Source of the DNA: an uncultured Ruminiclostridium sp.
GTDB taxonomy: Bacteria > Bacillota > Clostridia > Oscillospirales > Ruminococcaceae
DNA: 64,000 nucleotides
Assembly (NCBI GenBank): GCA_934454635.1
Contig: CAKSFR010000011.1
Coordinates: forward strand, 1 to 64,000
Direction: 5' to 3'
Shown: positions 25,460-36,058 of the stretch, one piece after another
Position numbering within the stretch: the stretch's first letter is position 1
Layout of the letters: every line of letters starts with the position of its first letter
Notes under the pieces: generated by a model
What the model saw: only the letters and a program-made list of their open reading frames with translations
Told to the model about the DNA's origin: nothing
Databases searched by the model: none
Translations under genes and position numbers: made by a program

Positions 25460-26818
25460 ATGGGCAGATTATTCGGCACGGACGGTGCGCGCGGAGTCGC
25501 GATAACGGAGCTTACCTGCGAAACAGCAATGCAGATAGGAAAAGCTGCGGCGTTAGTCCTTACAAAGCACAAACCTGCGGGCAGCAAGGCGAAAATCCTC
25601 ATCGGAAAGGACACCCGCGTTTCCTCGGACATTCTCGAAGCGGCGCTTATGGCGGGAATAATGTCGGTCGGCGCAGACGTTGAACTTCTCGGAACAGTTC
25701 CGACTCCCGCAGTGGCATATCTTGTAAGATATTACGACGCCGACGCGGGCGTGATGATCTCCGCCTCGCACAACAGCGTTGAATACAACGGCATAAAGCT
25801 GTTTTCGTCGTCGGGCTTTAAGCTCCCCGACGAGGTCGAAAACGAAATTGAAGCGCTCATTCTCGACAATCCCGATCAGATTTCACTTTGCAGCGGCGCG
25901 GCTGTCGGCAGAGTTACCCGACGTGAAACCGCGGCAGACGATTACGTCAGACACCTCGTTTCAACGGGTAGCACGGCGATTAAACCAATAAAAATACTTG
26001 CCGACTGCGCCAACGGAAGCGCGTCGGTCACCGCCCGCGACCTGTTCACAAGGCTGAATGTCGATTTTGACATTGTGAACGCAGAACCCGACGGCTGCAA
26101 CATTAACGAAAAGTGCGGTTCAACGCACATCGACCTGCTCTGCGACCGCGTAAGGGACGGTGGATATGACCTCGGAGTGGCGTTCGACGGCGACGCCGAC
26201 CGCTGTCTGGCAGTCGACGAAAAAGGAAATATCGTCTGCGGAGATAAGCTGATTGCAATTCTCGCGAAGAATATGCGCGATAACGGACGGCTGCGCGGCG
26301 ATACGGCGGTAGTTACCGTCATGAGCAATCTCGGCTTCCATACATACATGAAAAATAACAGCCTAAACACCGTATGCACGGTCGTAGGCGACAGATATGT
26401 GCTTGAAGAAATGCTCAAAAACGGGTATAATATCGGCGGTGAGCAGTCGGGACACATAATTTTTCTGGATTATGCGACAACCGGCGACGGACAGCTTACG
26501 GCGGTTCAGCTTATCGAGCTTCTTGCGCAGACAGGACGGACGCTCTCGGAACTTACGGCGAATATTCCCGATTACCCGCAGATTCTCAAAAATATCCGCA
26601 TAACCGAGGACAAACGCGGAATGTGGAATAAGAGCGCGGACATTCTCGCGGCTATCGGAGAAGCCGAGCAGTCGCTCGGCGAAAACGGTCGCATACTCGT
26701 CCGCGAGAGCGGAACAGAGCCGCTCGTAAGAGTGATGATCGAAGGCAAGAATGCCGATGAGGTCGAAAAATGGACTAACGCGATAAGCGCCGCAGTCGAA
26801 AAGGCGCTTTGCATATAA
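25460..26818 (+). CDS. glmM: Phosphoglucosamine mutase
   Basis: 452 residues. Interconverts glucosamine-6-P and glucosamine-1-P for UDP-GlcNAc and cell-wall synthesis. Opening GRLFGTDGARGVA, phosphoserine loop MISASHNSVEYNG (near residue 102), metal loop FDGDADRCL near 245, sugar loop GGEQSGHIIF near 330 and phosphate loop RESGTEPLVRVM near 415 are all present. The 25347-25459 leader has a TATAAT at 25366 and a hairpin AAACCG/CGGTTTT but no recognised riboswitch. Confidence 0.96.
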   Translation: MGRLFGTDGARGVAITELTCETAMQIGKAAALVLTKHKPAGSKAKILIGKDTRVSSDILEAALMAGIMSVGADVELLGTVPTPAVAYLVRYYDADAGVMISASHNSVEYNGIKLFSSSGFKLPDEVENEIEALILDNPDQISLCSGAAVGRVTRRETAADDYVRHLVSTGSTAIKPIKILADCANGSASVTARDLFTRLNVDFDIVNAEPDGCNINEKCGSTHIDLLCDRVRDGGYDLGVAFDGDADRCLAVDEKGNIVCGDKLIAILAKNMRDNGRLRGDTAVVTVMSNLGFHTYMKNNSLNTVCTVVGDRYVLEEMLKNGYNIGGEQSGHIIFLDYATTGDGQLTAVQLIELLAQTGRTLSELTANIPDYPQILKNIRITEDKRGMWNKSADILAAIGEAEQSLGENGRILVRESGTEPLVRVMIEGKNADEVEKWTNAISAAVEKALCI

Positions 26819-26838
26819 ATTTCAAAGGAGAAGTAAAA

Positions 26839-27180
26839 ATGGCTAAACTTGAACGTACACTTAACGGCGATTTTGACAACATTCTGAACACTATCACACG
26901 CGGGATCCAGTCGGGAAGCATAACCGCCAGCCTTGAAGAAAGCTCCGATTTTTACGCCGACGGCGCGCGCTGTTCGGTAAGAATTTTCGAGCGCTACAGT
27001 TGGCTCGGCAGCAACCGCGTAAGCATGAGCGTAACGCTTTTTCAGGCGGACGGAAAGATCTATATTTCAGCTTCGACCTCCGGCGGAAGTCAAGCCGCTT
27101 TCTTCAAAATAAATACGTTCGGCGAACAGGCTTTTCTCGATAAAATCAGGAAAATAATTTATCCGTACGAAACATATTAA
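26839..27180 (+). CDS. DUF6054 family small protein
   Basis: 113 residues. The stretch RCSVRIFERYSWLGSNRVS and the closing GGSQAAFFKINTFGE fit the DUF6054 family of Clostridia. Soluble, no signal peptide. I chose ATG 26839, which follows AAAGGAG, over an upstream ATG at 26809 that overlaps glmM. It lies between glmM and a methyltransferase gene on one transcript. Function unknown. Confidence 0.75.
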   Translation: MAKLERTLNGDFDNILNTITRGIQSGSITASLEESSDFYADGARCSVRIFERYSWLGSNRVSMSVTLFQADGKIYISASTSGGSQAAFFKINTFGEQAFLDKIRKIIYPYETY

Positions 27181-27195
27181 AGGAACTGCAAAAGA

Positions 27196-28062
27196 ATGAG
27201 AATTTCGGACAGATGGCAGGATTACTGCCTTATTGACGCTTCGGGCGGCGAGCGGCTCGAACGCTGGGGCGGCGTAACGCTTATACGCCCCGACCCTCAG
27301 ATAATCTGGGAGAACCCGAACCCCTCCCCCGAGTGGCAGAACGTCCACGCTAAATATAACCGTTCGGCTTCGGGCGGCGGCTCGTGGGATTACCGCAAGC
27401 GCTTCCCCGAAAGCTGGACGATAAAATACGGCGACCTTACGTTTCTCGTGAAACCGACCGGCTTTAAGCACACGGGGCTTTTCCCCGAGCAGGCGGTTAA
27501 CTGGGACTACTGCGACAGGCTTATACGCGGCGCGGGGCGCGAAATAAACGTGCTCAACCTTTTCGCCTACACAGGCGGCGCGACGCTTGCCTGCGCAAAT
27601 GCCGGCGCAAAGGTCTGTCACCTCGACGCGGTAAAGGGCATGGTTGACTGGGGCAAGGAAAACGCGCGGCTGAGCGGGCTTTCAGACAAGCCGATACGCT
27701 GGATAACCGACGATGCGATGAAATTTCTCGGGCGGGAAATACGCCGCGGCAACCGCTACGACGGCATAATCCTCGACCCTCCGAGCTATGGACGCGGAAC
27801 GAACGGCGAAATGTGGAAGCTTGAGGACTGCATACACGAGCTTATGCTCCGCTGCACACAGGCGCTTTCCGAAAAGCCGCTGTTCATTCTGCTGAACAGC
27901 TACACAACCGGACTTTCGCCGACTGTCATGGCTTACCTTTTGCACATGACGGTCGGGCAAAAATATAAAATCAGCGTGAATGCCGAGGAAATCGGACTTC
28001 CCGTAAAATCCACGGGGCTTGCTATACCCTGCGGGAACACGGCGATAGTAACCTTTGAATAA
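27196..28062 (+). CDS. Class I SAM-dependent methyltransferase, RlmI/COG1092-like
   Basis: 288 residues. SAM-binding motif NVLNLFAYTGGATLACANAGA near residue 118, acidic motif CHLDAVKGMVDWGKEN, and the catalytic-site LDPPSYGRG near 193. This pattern is that of the COG1092 family of 23S rRNA cytosine methyltransferases, but an N-terminal PUA domain is absent, so the target is uncertain. Part of the glmM-to-truA run. Confidence 0.8.
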   Translation: MRISDRWQDYCLIDASGGERLERWGGVTLIRPDPQIIWENPNPSPEWQNVHAKYNRSASGGGSWDYRKRFPESWTIKYGDLTFLVKPTGFKHTGLFPEQAVNWDYCDRLIRGAGREINVLNLFAYTGGATLACANAGAKVCHLDAVKGMVDWGKENARLSGLSDKPIRWITDDAMKFLGREIRRGNRYDGIILDPPSYGRGTNGEMWKLEDCIHELMLRCTQALSEKPLFILLNSYTTGLSPTVMAYLLHMTVGQKYKISVNAEEIGLPVKSTGLAIPCGNTAIVTFE

Positions 28063-28074
28063 TCAGGCGGAAAT

Positions 28075-29826
28075 ATGAACATTATCGAAGTAAAAAATCT
28101 CGAATTTGAATATCAGAGCTACGACGATTCGGGCAACGTAAACGGCGCGACCAAGGTGCTTAAAGGTATAGATCTTGAAATACCGAAAGGTCAGTTCGTG
28201 GCTATCCTCGGACACAACGGCTGCGGAAAATCCACGCTCGCAAAGCACTTCAACGGCATTCTCACGGGCACAAAGGGCAAGGTGTATATAAACGGGATCG
28301 ATACCGAGGACGAGGACAGAATCTTCGATATACGGCAGACCGTGGGAATGGTTTTTCAGAATCCCGATAACCAGCTTGTGGCTACCGTCGTCGAGGAGGA
28401 CGTCGCTTTCGCGCCCGAAAATCTCGGAGTACCGCCCGCCGAAATACGCAGGCGCGTTGACGAGGCGCTTAAAACCGTAAGTATGTATGAATACCGCGAA
28501 CATTCGCCTCACCAACTTTCGGGCGGGCAGAAGCAGCGCGTGGCTATCGCGGGAATACTCGCGATGCAGCCGCAGTGCATCGTTCTCGACGAGCCGACCG
28601 CAATGCTCGACCCAAAGGGCAGAAAAGAAGTCATGGACACGATAAAGCTGCTCAACAGCCGCGGCGTAACGATCGTGCTTATTACCCACTACATGGAGGA
28701 AGCGGCGCAGGCTCAGCGCGTTATCGTAATGGACGACGGCGTTATCGCTATGGACGACGTTCCGAGAAAAATCTTTTCGCAGGTCGAGCGAATGAAAGGC
28801 TACGCTCTTGACGTTCCGCAGGTAACCGAGCTTATGTATGAGCTTAACAAAAGCGGCGTTTCGGTTTCAACCGAGGTTCTCGACGAGAATGAAGCCGTTC
28901 CCGCGATACTTGCGCTCGACCCGAAAAAGGGAGTCTGCCCCGCCGAAAAAGCGCCGCAGGCTGTAAAAAAAGAAAAAAAAGAAATAGTCGCGGAAGTGCG
29001 CGACCTTGTTTACAAATACAGCGTAGGCTCGCCGTTTGAATCGACCGCCGTTGATCATGTGAGCGTAGCGATCGAAAAGGGCAGCTTCGTCGGCGTTATC
29101 GGTCACACGGGAAGCGGAAAATCCACGCTTATCCAGCACCTCAACGGGCTTCTGAAGCCGACCGAGGGACAGGTTCTGATAAACGGCAGGGATATATGGG
29201 AAAAAGACGCCGATCTGCGCAGCGTGCGGTTTATGGCGGGGCTTGTATTCCAGTATTCCGAGCATCAGCTTTTTGAAGAAACTGTTTTTAAGGACATTGC
29301 CTACGGTCCGAAAAATATGGGGCTTTCCGACGAGGAAATAAAAGAGCGCGTCCTCTCGGCGGCAAGAAGCATGGGACTTTCGGACGAGCTTCTCGAACGT
29401 TCGCCGTTCGACCTTTCGGGCGGACAGAAGCGCCGTGCGGCGCTTGCGGGCGTGATTGCGATGCAGCCGGAGATTCTCATTCTCGACGAGCCTGCGGCGG
29501 GACTTGACCCGAAAGGCCGCGATAAGGTTCTCGAAGAAATACACGAATATCACGAAAAATCGGGTACAACGATACTGCTTGTGTCGCACTCGATGGAGGA
29601 CATTGTGAAATATGCGGACAAGGTGTTGGTAATGAACCGCGGGCGGTTGTTCTGCTATGAGGACACCGACGAGGTTTTTCGCCGAGCGCGGGAAATAAGA
29701 CAGGTCGGACTGGACATTCCGCAGATAACAAAGCTCGACCACCTGCTCGAGCGGGAAAATGTGCTTCTCGGCGAGGACATCTACACCGTCGGGCGTGCAA
29801 AAGAACGGTTAATGAAGCTGCTTTAA
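28075..29826 (+). CDS. Fused EcfA1-EcfA2 ATPase of an ECF transporter
   Basis: 583 residues holding two complete ABC ATPases in one chain. Domain 1: Walker [10 protein letters not shown] near 45, signature [13 protein letters not shown] near 148, Walker [13 protein letters not shown]. Domain 2: Walker [10 protein letters not shown] near 343, signature [13 protein letters not shown] near 447, Walker [13 protein letters not shown]. The linker near 290-305 is Lys/Glu-rich. EcfA1 and EcfA2 are usually separate genes. They drive vitamin or metal uptake together with EcfT (next gene) and S components encoded elsewhere. Confidence 0.92.
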   Translation: MNIIEVKNLEFEYQSYDDSGNVNGATKVLKGIDLEIPKGQFVAILGHNGCGKSTLAKHFNGILTGTKGKVYINGIDTEDEDRIFDIRQTVGMVFQNPDNQLVATVVEEDVAFAPENLGVPPAEIRRRVDEALKTVSMYEYREHSPHQLSGGQKQRVAIAGILAMQPQCIVLDEPTAMLDPKGRKEVMDTIKLLNSRGVTIVLITHYMEEAAQAQRVIVMDDGVIAMDDVPRKIFSQVERMKGYALDVPQVTELMYELNKSGVSVSTEVLDENEAVPAILALDPKKGVCPAEKAPQAVKKEKKEIVAEVRDLVYKYSVGSPFESTAVDHVSVAIEKGSFVGVIGHTGSGKSTLIQHLNGLLKPTEGQVLINGRDIWEKDADLRSVRFMAGLVFQYSEHQLFEETVFKDIAYGPKNMGLSDEEIKERVLSAARSMGLSDELLERSPFDLSGGQKRRAALAGVIAMQPEILILDEPAAGLDPKGRDKVLEEIHEYHEKSGTTILLVSHSMEDIVKYADKVLVMNRGRLFCYEDTDEVFRRAREIRQVGLDIPQITKLDHLLERENVLLGEDIYTVGRAKERLMKLL

Positions 29827-29852
29827 CCGTCTGAACAAAAGAAGGAAAGAAA

Positions 29853-30662
29853 ATGCTTAAAGATATTACAATCGGACAATTTTTCCCCGGCGATTCCGTG
29901 ATACACCGCATGGACAGCCGTTTTAAGATAATTCTCGAAATAGTATATGTTGTAATGCTGTTTGTGGCGTCGAATTTTTACGGACTTGCGATAGCGGGAG
30001 TTTTTATGCTCTGCGCGTTTATGGTTTCGGGAATAAAGCTGAAAATGATGCTCAAAAGCCTTAAACCGATTCTCCCGATAGTTATTTTCACCGCCGTTCT
30101 TAACATTCTGTTCATCAAAGGCGACGGAGAACCGCTTGTACAGTTCTGGGTAATTTCAATCTACGGCGAGGGACTTTCGACCTCGGCATTCATGATAGTA
30201 CGCATAATTTTTCTTATTGTGGGAATGTCGCTGCTGACCTATACAACGTCGCCGATAGTCCTCACCGACGCGATAGAAAGTCTGCTTTCGCCGCTTAAAA
30301 AGCTGCATTTTCCCGTACATGAGCTTGCTATGATGATGACGATCGCGCTTAGGTTCATCCCGACTCTTATCGAGGAAACCGACAAGATAATGATGGCGCA
30401 GAAGGCGCGCGGAGCGAACCTGGACAGCGGTGGAATAATCAAGCGCGCGAAAGCGCTTGTACCGATCCTTATCCCGCTGTTCATCAGCGCGTTCAAGCGC
30501 GCAAACGAGCTTGCGACCGCAATGGAATGTCGCTGCTACCGCGGAGGCGAGGGACGCACAAGGCTGCGTAAGCTGAAAGCTACAAAGCTCGATTTCTGTA
30601 TGACAGGACTTACCCTCTGCACATTCGGTTTTGTAATCATCAACAATATCGTTTTCGGATAA
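29853..30662 (+). CDS. ecfT: ECF transporter transmembrane subunit EcfT
   Basis: 269 residues, about five to six helices. The coupling motifs AQKARGANLD (near 180) and AMECRCYRGGEGRT (near 225) correspond to the two Ala-Arg-Gly type motifs that contact the ATPases. Sits 26 bases behind the fused ATPase gene and before truA, the usual Firmicute order. Confidence 0.94.
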   Translation: MLKDITIGQFFPGDSVIHRMDSRFKIILEIVYVVMLFVASNFYGLAIAGVFMLCAFMVSGIKLKMMLKSLKPILPIVIFTAVLNILFIKGDGEPLVQFWVISIYGEGLSTSAFMIVRIIFLIVGMSLLTYTTSPIVLTDAIESLLSPLKKLHFPVHELAMMMTIALRFIPTLIEETDKIMMAQKARGANLDSGGIIKRAKALVPILIPLFISAFKRANELATAMECRCYRGGEGRTRLRKLKATKLDFCMTGLTLCTFGFVIINNIVFG

Positions 30663-30680
30663 TTTTTAAGGAAGTGGAAA

Positions 30681-31421
30681 ATGCGTAATCTAAAGGTCTG
30701 TATCGCCTATAACGGCGCGGCATATCACGGCTTTCAGCGACAGAGCAACGCCGTAACGATACAGCAGGTAATCGAGGACAGGCTGCGCAAGCTGCTGAAA
30801 GCTCCGACGGCTATAAACGGCTGTTCGAGAACCGACACGGGCGTTCACGCGAAGCAGTTCTTTTTCAGCTTCCGCACAGAATCGTCAATCCCCTGCGACG
30901 GCTTTGTGAAAGGCATGAACGCGCTGCTCCCCGACGATATCGCCGTGCTTTCCTGCGAGGACGCGGACGAGGATTTTCACGCGCGTTTCAGCGCCAAGGG
31001 AAAAGAATATATCTACCGCGTGAAAAATACCCCGCAGCGCGACGTGTTTACGGACAGGCTTACGCTCTGGTATCACGGCGCGCTCAACGAGCGGGTCATG
31101 GACAAGGCGGCGAAGCTTTTTATCGGCGAACACGATTTTGCCGCGTTCTGTAAAGCCGAAGCAAAGGAGCATCTTAAATCCACGGTGCGCGAGGTATATG
31201 ATTTCAGCGTCCGCCGAGAAAACGACGAGGTAATATTTACCGTCAGCGGCAGCGGCTTTCTGCACAACATGGTGCGCATAATGGTCGGAACGCTGATATA
31301 CGTCAGCGAGGGCAAGCGCACCGAAAACGACATACTGCGTTCGCTTGAAACAGGCGTGCGCGAAACCGCGGGAAAGACGATAGACCCACGCGGACTTTAT
31401 CTGAACAAAGTATTCTATTAA
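30681..31421 (+). CDS. truA: tRNA pseudouridine(38-40) synthase TruA
   Basis: 246 residues. Catalytic Asp in GCSRTDTGVHAKQF (near residue 52), YNGAAYHGFQRQ at the start and GSGFLHNMVRIMVGTLI near 195. Modifies the anticodon arm of many tRNAs. Confidence 0.95.
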   Translation: MRNLKVCIAYNGAAYHGFQRQSNAVTIQQVIEDRLRKLLKAPTAINGCSRTDTGVHAKQFFFSFRTESSIPCDGFVKGMNALLPDDIAVLSCEDADEDFHARFSAKGKEYIYRVKNTPQRDVFTDRLTLWYHGALNERVMDKAAKLFIGEHDFAAFCKAEAKEHLKSTVREVYDFSVRRENDEVIFTVSGSGFLHNMVRIMVGTLIYVSEGKRTENDILRSLETGVRETAGKTIDPRGLYLNKVFY

Positions 31422-31444
31422 AAACAGCGAAAGGAGGAGCAGCC

Positions 31445-32662
31445 TTGAAAATTCCGGAAGAAATAAAGCGACAGCAGCCGACCGAGCATAAAAAAAGTAC
31501 CACGGCAAAGAGCGTTAACCTTACCGAATACCGCAAAAAGAAAAAACAGTCGAAGCGTATCGCCCGCCTTGCAATAGCGGGAGTGATAATCGCCGCCTTT
31601 GCGTACGTTTGGGTGAACGCAGACACAATATTCGAGCCTCTGCGCGGCATCGCTTCTAAAATCGAAACAAAGACCTCTACAGAAGTGGGCTTCCCGATAT
31701 CCCTTCCGGGGAGTGCGGGTTACTCTTTCCGCCGCTTCGGGAGCAACTTTTCACTGCTGACCGACACATACCTCTATACCTATGAAACAAGCGGCGCGCA
31801 GATATACGCTCTGCGGCACGGATACAGCAATCCGGTTCAGGTTACGGGCAGCCGCCGCATACTTCTCTACGATAAAGCGGCGTATTCGTTCGGACTGTAC
31901 AATAAAACGAGCCTTATCTATGAAAAAACGCTTGAGGACAAGATACTTTACGGCGTTCTCGGAGAAAACGACATGGTCGGGATAGTTACCGGCTCGTCAC
32001 GCTATTCAAATATACTCTATGTCTACGACAGCGGCGGAAACTGGAAATACACCCGCAAATTCGCGGATGAAAATATTATCTGCGCGGCATTCCCCGGCAG
32101 CAGCGATTACATAATCGTCGCAACGATAAGCGTTGACAGCGGCGAAATCGTCACGAATTTCTACAAATTCTCTCTTAAAAGCTCCGAGGGCTGGGATTGG
32201 AAATATTCATTCCGCGGAAACAGTCTGCCGTGCGGACTTTACGCGGATTCCGACAAGGTGATTTCAGTATGCGACAACCGCGTGCTTGCACTGAACGCCT
32301 CGGACGGCAGCTTCAGCGGCGAATATATCTATAACGGCACCCTGCGCGATTTTATGATTAGCGAAAACTACACCGCCATATACTATAATGATATGTCCTC
32401 AAACCGCAATATGCTCGTTTCACTTGACAGCGCGGCGCAGTCGGTTTCTGCGGTTCAGCTCAGCTCAAACGCGCAGCAGCTTCTGCTCGACGGCGACACG
32501 CTTTTCGTGCTTGACGGAACAAGCATGAAGCTATTTGATATACAGACCCTCGAAATATCGGATACCATTCAGATGAAATCGGACTATTCATCATTTGTAA
32601 AAATAGACAATGAGCTTTTCCTGCTCGGATATGACGTTGTGGACTGCGAAAGGATAAACTAA
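31445..32662 (+). CDS. DUF5711-type membrane-anchored beta-propeller protein
   Basis: 405 residues. A basic cytosolic N terminus, one transmembrane helix (about 40-58), then an outside domain made of repeated beta blades (LYVYDSGGNWKYTRKF; CDNRVLALNASDGSFSGEYIY; LFVLDGTSMKLFDIQTLE). Fits DUF5711, which is common before cvpA in Ruminococcaceae. Start is TTG at 31445 after GGAGGAG. Its stop codon is directly followed by the cvpA-like ATG. Function unknown. Confidence 0.78.
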   Translation: MKIPEEIKRQQPTEHKKSTTAKSVNLTEYRKKKKQSKRIARLAIAGVIIAAFAYVWVNADTIFEPLRGIASKIETKTSTEVGFPISLPGSAGYSFRRFGSNFSLLTDTYLYTYETSGAQIYALRHGYSNPVQVTGSRRILLYDKAAYSFGLYNKTSLIYEKTLEDKILYGVLGENDMVGIVTGSSRYSNILYVYDSGGNWKYTRKFADENIICAAFPGSSDYIIVATISVDSGEIVTNFYKFSLKSSEGWDWKYSFRGNSLPCGLYADSDKVISVCDNRVLALNASDGSFSGEYIYNGTLRDFMISENYTAIYYNDMSSNRNMLVSLDSAAQSVSAVQLSSNAQQLLLDGDTLFVLDGTSMKLFDIQTLEISDTIQMKSDYSSFVKIDNELFLLGYDVVDCERIN

Positions 32663-33709
32663 ATGGGTACGAATTTTTTCTGGTTTTATGATATACTGCT
32701 TGCGGCAATAATAATCGGAGTAACGTTCAAAAGCTTTAAAAAAGGCGCTGTCGCGGTGATAATAAGCACGGCTTCTATAATCGCCGCGTTTATTCTGGCA
32801 TTTTTCGGGAGCGGCACGATCTCCGACGCAATATATGAAAAATATATCGCTCAGCCGCTTACGGATTATATTGACAGCTCGGTAAGCGAGGTTCTCGGGG
32901 ATAATACGAACACTGAGCTTAGCAAAATCGACATGGGAAAAGCGGTTGTCGGCGGGAAATTTCTCAGCACTATCGAACCCGAATTTGACAGCACGGGAAA
33001 AGCCGTTCTCGACCTCTCGGACATTGACCTGACAGAAACCGGAATGTCCGAAGCAGACCTTTCGGTATTCGGAATAGACGGCGATTTTGACTATTCTCTG
33101 GTCAAGATAGGCTCGGTTGAAATAACGCGTTCGGAATTAAACCGCCGCACCCTGGACGAGATAGTTCTGGCGCATATTCTTGCGGCAAACGTCCGCTCGG
33201 GAAGCCTTTACGGAACTCTCGAAGAGATCGGCGAAAAAATAACGGAAGCCGTACCGCTTGTTTTCGGGAATTACGCAAGCGAGGTTTCCTCCGGTGACAG
33301 CGATGTTCTCTACGGACTTATCCTGAGTATAACCGATATAAGCTGCGGCAACCACGGAACTGCCGTGCTGACAAATATTGTCGATCCGATAGTGCGCGTT
33401 CCCGTTCGGATAATAATTTTTATCATTATCTTTGTGCTTGTGACGGTGATAATGAATATTATCGCGAACGCTTCCAAAATAATCAACCGTATCCCCGTTG
33501 TTTCGTCGGTAAACGAAGCGCTCGGCGGACTTCTCGGACTGATAAAGGCAGTCCTTATCGTGCTTTTGGTTTGTATCGGGATACAATTTCTCGTTTCGCT
33601 TACCGATAACGAGCTTGTTTTTCTTAACACCTACACGATAGACAGATCGTTTTTGTTCAAGTATGTATATCACTTTGATTTCATAGATTTCTTCAATTCA
33701 TATATATAA
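32663..33709 (+). CDS. CvpA-family membrane protein
   Basis: 348 residues. Hydrophobic N terminus FYDILLAAIIIGVTFKSFKKGAVAVI and a C-terminal group of helices with EALGGLLGLIKAVLIVLLVC match CvpA, split by a roughly 150-residue soluble insert not present in short CvpA proteins. The CvpA family is linked to colicin V export in E. coli and to cell-envelope stress. The start touches the stop of the DUF5711 gene, so they are coupled. Confidence 0.8.
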   Translation: MGTNFFWFYDILLAAIIIGVTFKSFKKGAVAVIISTASIIAAFILAFFGSGTISDAIYEKYIAQPLTDYIDSSVSEVLGDNTNTELSKIDMGKAVVGGKFLSTIEPEFDSTGKAVLDLSDIDLTETGMSEADLSVFGIDGDFDYSLVKIGSVEITRSELNRRTLDEIVLAHILAANVRSGSLYGTLEEIGEKITEAVPLVFGNYASEVSSGDSDVLYGLILSITDISCGNHGTAVLTNIVDPIVRVPVRIIIFIIIFVLVTVIMNIIANASKIINRIPVVSSVNEALGGLLGLIKAVLIVLLVCIGIQFLVSLTDNELVFLNTYTIDRSFLFKYVYHFDFIDFFNSYI

Positions 33710-33736
33710 GGTATATAAAAGAAAGGCGGCAGAATT

Positions 33737-36058
33737 ATGAGTATGATGATGTGTTCAAGGTGCCATAAGCGCCCCGCGGTCGTGTTTATGACCGGGCTTA
33801 ACGGCACCGAAAAATTTGAAAAAGGCTATTGCCTTGCCTGCGCAAAGGAGCTTGGTATCCCGCAGGTAAACAACTACTTAAAACAAATGGGCATATCCGA
33901 CGAGGATATTGAAAACGGCTTCAATATGCTGTTCGGCGCTCCGGGCGAAGAGGGCGAAAACCCCGAAGATACCGATATTCCCGACGACGAGGACTTTGAC
34001 GACGACGATGCCGTTGACGCTTTTAAGCAGGGCGGCGCAGGCATAATCCCGCCGTTTATGGAGAAATTTTTCTCGCCGAACGGCGAAACAGCCTCCGAGG
34101 AAACGCGCGGCAGCGAAAATGAAAATAAAGAAAAAAAGAAAAAGGAAAACAAGAAGCGGAAGTTTCTCGACACATTCTGCACTAACCTTACCGGGCGCGC
34201 AAAGGACGGGAAAATGGATCGCATTATCGGCAGAGAAAAGGAAATCGAACGCGTTATACAGATCCTCTCACGCCGCACCAAAAACAATCCCTGCCTAATC
34301 GGCGAACCGGGCGTCGGAAAGACCGCTATCGCCGAGGGAATCGCGCAGAAAATCGTTTCGGGCGATGTTCCGTTCCGCCTTCAGGGTAAAGAGCTTTATC
34401 TGCTCGACCTTACCGCGCTCGTTGCGGGAACGCAGTTCCGCGGACAGTTTGAAAGCCGCGTAAAATCGCTTATCGAGGAGATAAAAAACGCGGGAAATAT
34501 CATTCTGTTCATTGATGAGGTGCATAATCTCGTAGGAACCGGCGACAGCGAGGGAACGATGAACGCCGCAAATATGTTCAAGCCTGCGCTTTCACGCGGG
34601 GAGCTTCAGGTGATCGGCGCAACAACGTTCAACGAATACCGCAAATATATCGAAAAGGACAGCGCCCTCGAGCGCCGCTTCCAGCCCGTGACCGTCCTTG
34701 AACCGACGATTGACGAAACGATCGAGCTTCTGCGTGGAATAAAGGGCTATTATGAACAGCACCACAAGATAAAAATCCCAGACAGCCTGCTGCGCCCGTG
34801 CGTAACGCTTTCCGAGCGTTATATCACCGACCGTTTTCTGCCCGATAAGGCTATCGACCTGCTCGACGAGGCTTCCGCCTGCGCAAGCATACGCAGCAAG
34901 GAGCTGACTGAGCTTGAACAGCTGACAAAGTCCGAAAAAGAGCTTGAACGCCGCGAAACCGCGCTTATGGACGAAGCCGAGGTTGACTACGAAAAGGTTG
35001 CCGAGGTAAAGACCGAGCGCGCCAAGAACAGTGAAAAAATAAAAAAGCTTCTTCCTCTTACGGAAAATGTCGAACTTACCTCAGCCGACCTCTCGACGGT
35101 TATCGAAATGTGGACGGGTATTCCCGCGAAAAAGATAATGGAAACAGAGTTCAAAAAAATCGCAAACCTCGAAAATGTCCTAAAGGAAAAAATAATCGGG
35201 CAGGACGAGGCGTGTGAAACCGTTGCCGCAGCAATAAAGCGCACCCGCGTTCAGCTTTCGACAAAGCGCCGTCCCGCTTCGTTTATTTTTGTCGGACCTA
35301 CCGGCGTGGGCAAGACGCAGCTTGTAAAAGTCCTCGCAGAAGAGCTTTTCAGCGGGGTCGAACCGCTTATCCGCCTTGATATGTCGGAATATATGGAAAA
35401 GCACAGCGTTTCAAAAATTATTGGTTCTCCTCCCGGATATGTCGGCTTCGATGACGCAGGACAGCTCACCGAAAAGGTGCGCCGCCGCCCGTATTCGGTA
35501 ATACTTTTCGACGAAATCGAAAAGGCGCACCCCGACGTTATGAACATCCTGCTTCAGATCCTCGACGAGGGTAAGGTAAACGACTCGCACGGCAGAACTG
35601 TCAACTTTGAGAACACCATAATCTGCATGACCTCGAACGCAGGCTCGTCTGACGGCTCGACGGGGCTCGGCTTCGGGAAAACCACCGGCGACCTTTCAAA
35701 GGAAAAAGCAATGAAAGCTCTGCGGGAATTTCTGCGCCCCGAATTTCTCGGAAGAGTTGACGAGGTTATCGTGTTCTCACCTCTCACCGTTGAAAATTAT
35801 GCGGACATAGCGCGTCTAATGATGAACGAAATGCGCGACGCGCTCGCCGAAAACAGCATAAAGCTGACCGTTTCCGACGAAGCTTATAAGTGGATCGCTA
35901 AAAAAGCTTTCGGCGGAAAATACGGCGGCAGAGATATTCGCAAGGTTATCCGCAAGGACGTTGAGGATAAAGTCGCGAACGTCATCATAAATGCGGAAAC
36001 TCCCCCGACAAAAATTTCCGTAAAGACAAATAAAGCGGGAGAACTCGTAATAAAATAA
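33737..36058 (+). CDS. ClpE-like Clp/Hsp100 ATPase with N-terminal zinc finger
   Basis: 773 residues. Zinc-finger of type CxxC...CxxC at residues 6, 9, 32 and 35, a long acidic linker (70-110), then AAA+ domain 1 (GEPGVGKT near 189; arginine finger region [16 protein letters not shown]), a coiled middle domain (about 390-450), and AAA+ domain 2 (GPTGVGKT near 520, Walker [15 protein letters not shown]). There is no Clp-N double repeat, so it is closer to ClpE than ClpC. Unfolds proteins for ClpP. No CtsR/McsAB genes are beside it. The SDR gene overlaps its stop by one base. Confidence 0.88.
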   Translation: MSMMMCSRCHKRPAVVFMTGLNGTEKFEKGYCLACAKELGIPQVNNYLKQMGISDEDIENGFNMLFGAPGEEGENPEDTDIPDDEDFDDDDAVDAFKQGGAGIIPPFMEKFFSPNGETASEETRGSENENKEKKKKENKKRKFLDTFCTNLTGRAKDGKMDRIIGREKEIERVIQILSRRTKNNPCLIGEPGVGKTAIAEGIAQKIVSGDVPFRLQGKELYLLDLTALVAGTQFRGQFESRVKSLIEEIKNAGNIILFIDEVHNLVGTGDSEGTMNAANMFKPALSRGELQVIGATTFNEYRKYIEKDSALERRFQPVTVLEPTIDETIELLRGIKGYYEQHHKIKIPDSLLRPCVTLSERYITDRFLPDKAIDLLDEASACASIRSKELTELEQLTKSEKELERRETALMDEAEVDYEKVAEVKTERAKNSEKIKKLLPLTENVELTSADLSTVIEMWTGIPAKKIMETEFKKIANLENVLKEKIIGQDEACETVAAAIKRTRVQLSTKRRPASFIFVGPTGVGKTQLVKVLAEELFSGVEPLIRLDMSEYMEKHSVSKIIGSPPGYVGFDDAGQLTEKVRRRPYSVILFDEIEKAHPDVMNILLQILDEGKVNDSHGRTVNFENTIICMTSNAGSSDGSTGLGFGKTTGDLSKEKAMKALREFLRPEFLGRVDEVIVFSPLTVENYADIARLMMNEMRDALAENSIKLTVSDEAYKWIAKKAFGGKYGGRDIRKVIRKDVEDKVANVIINAETPPTKISVKTNKAGELVIK

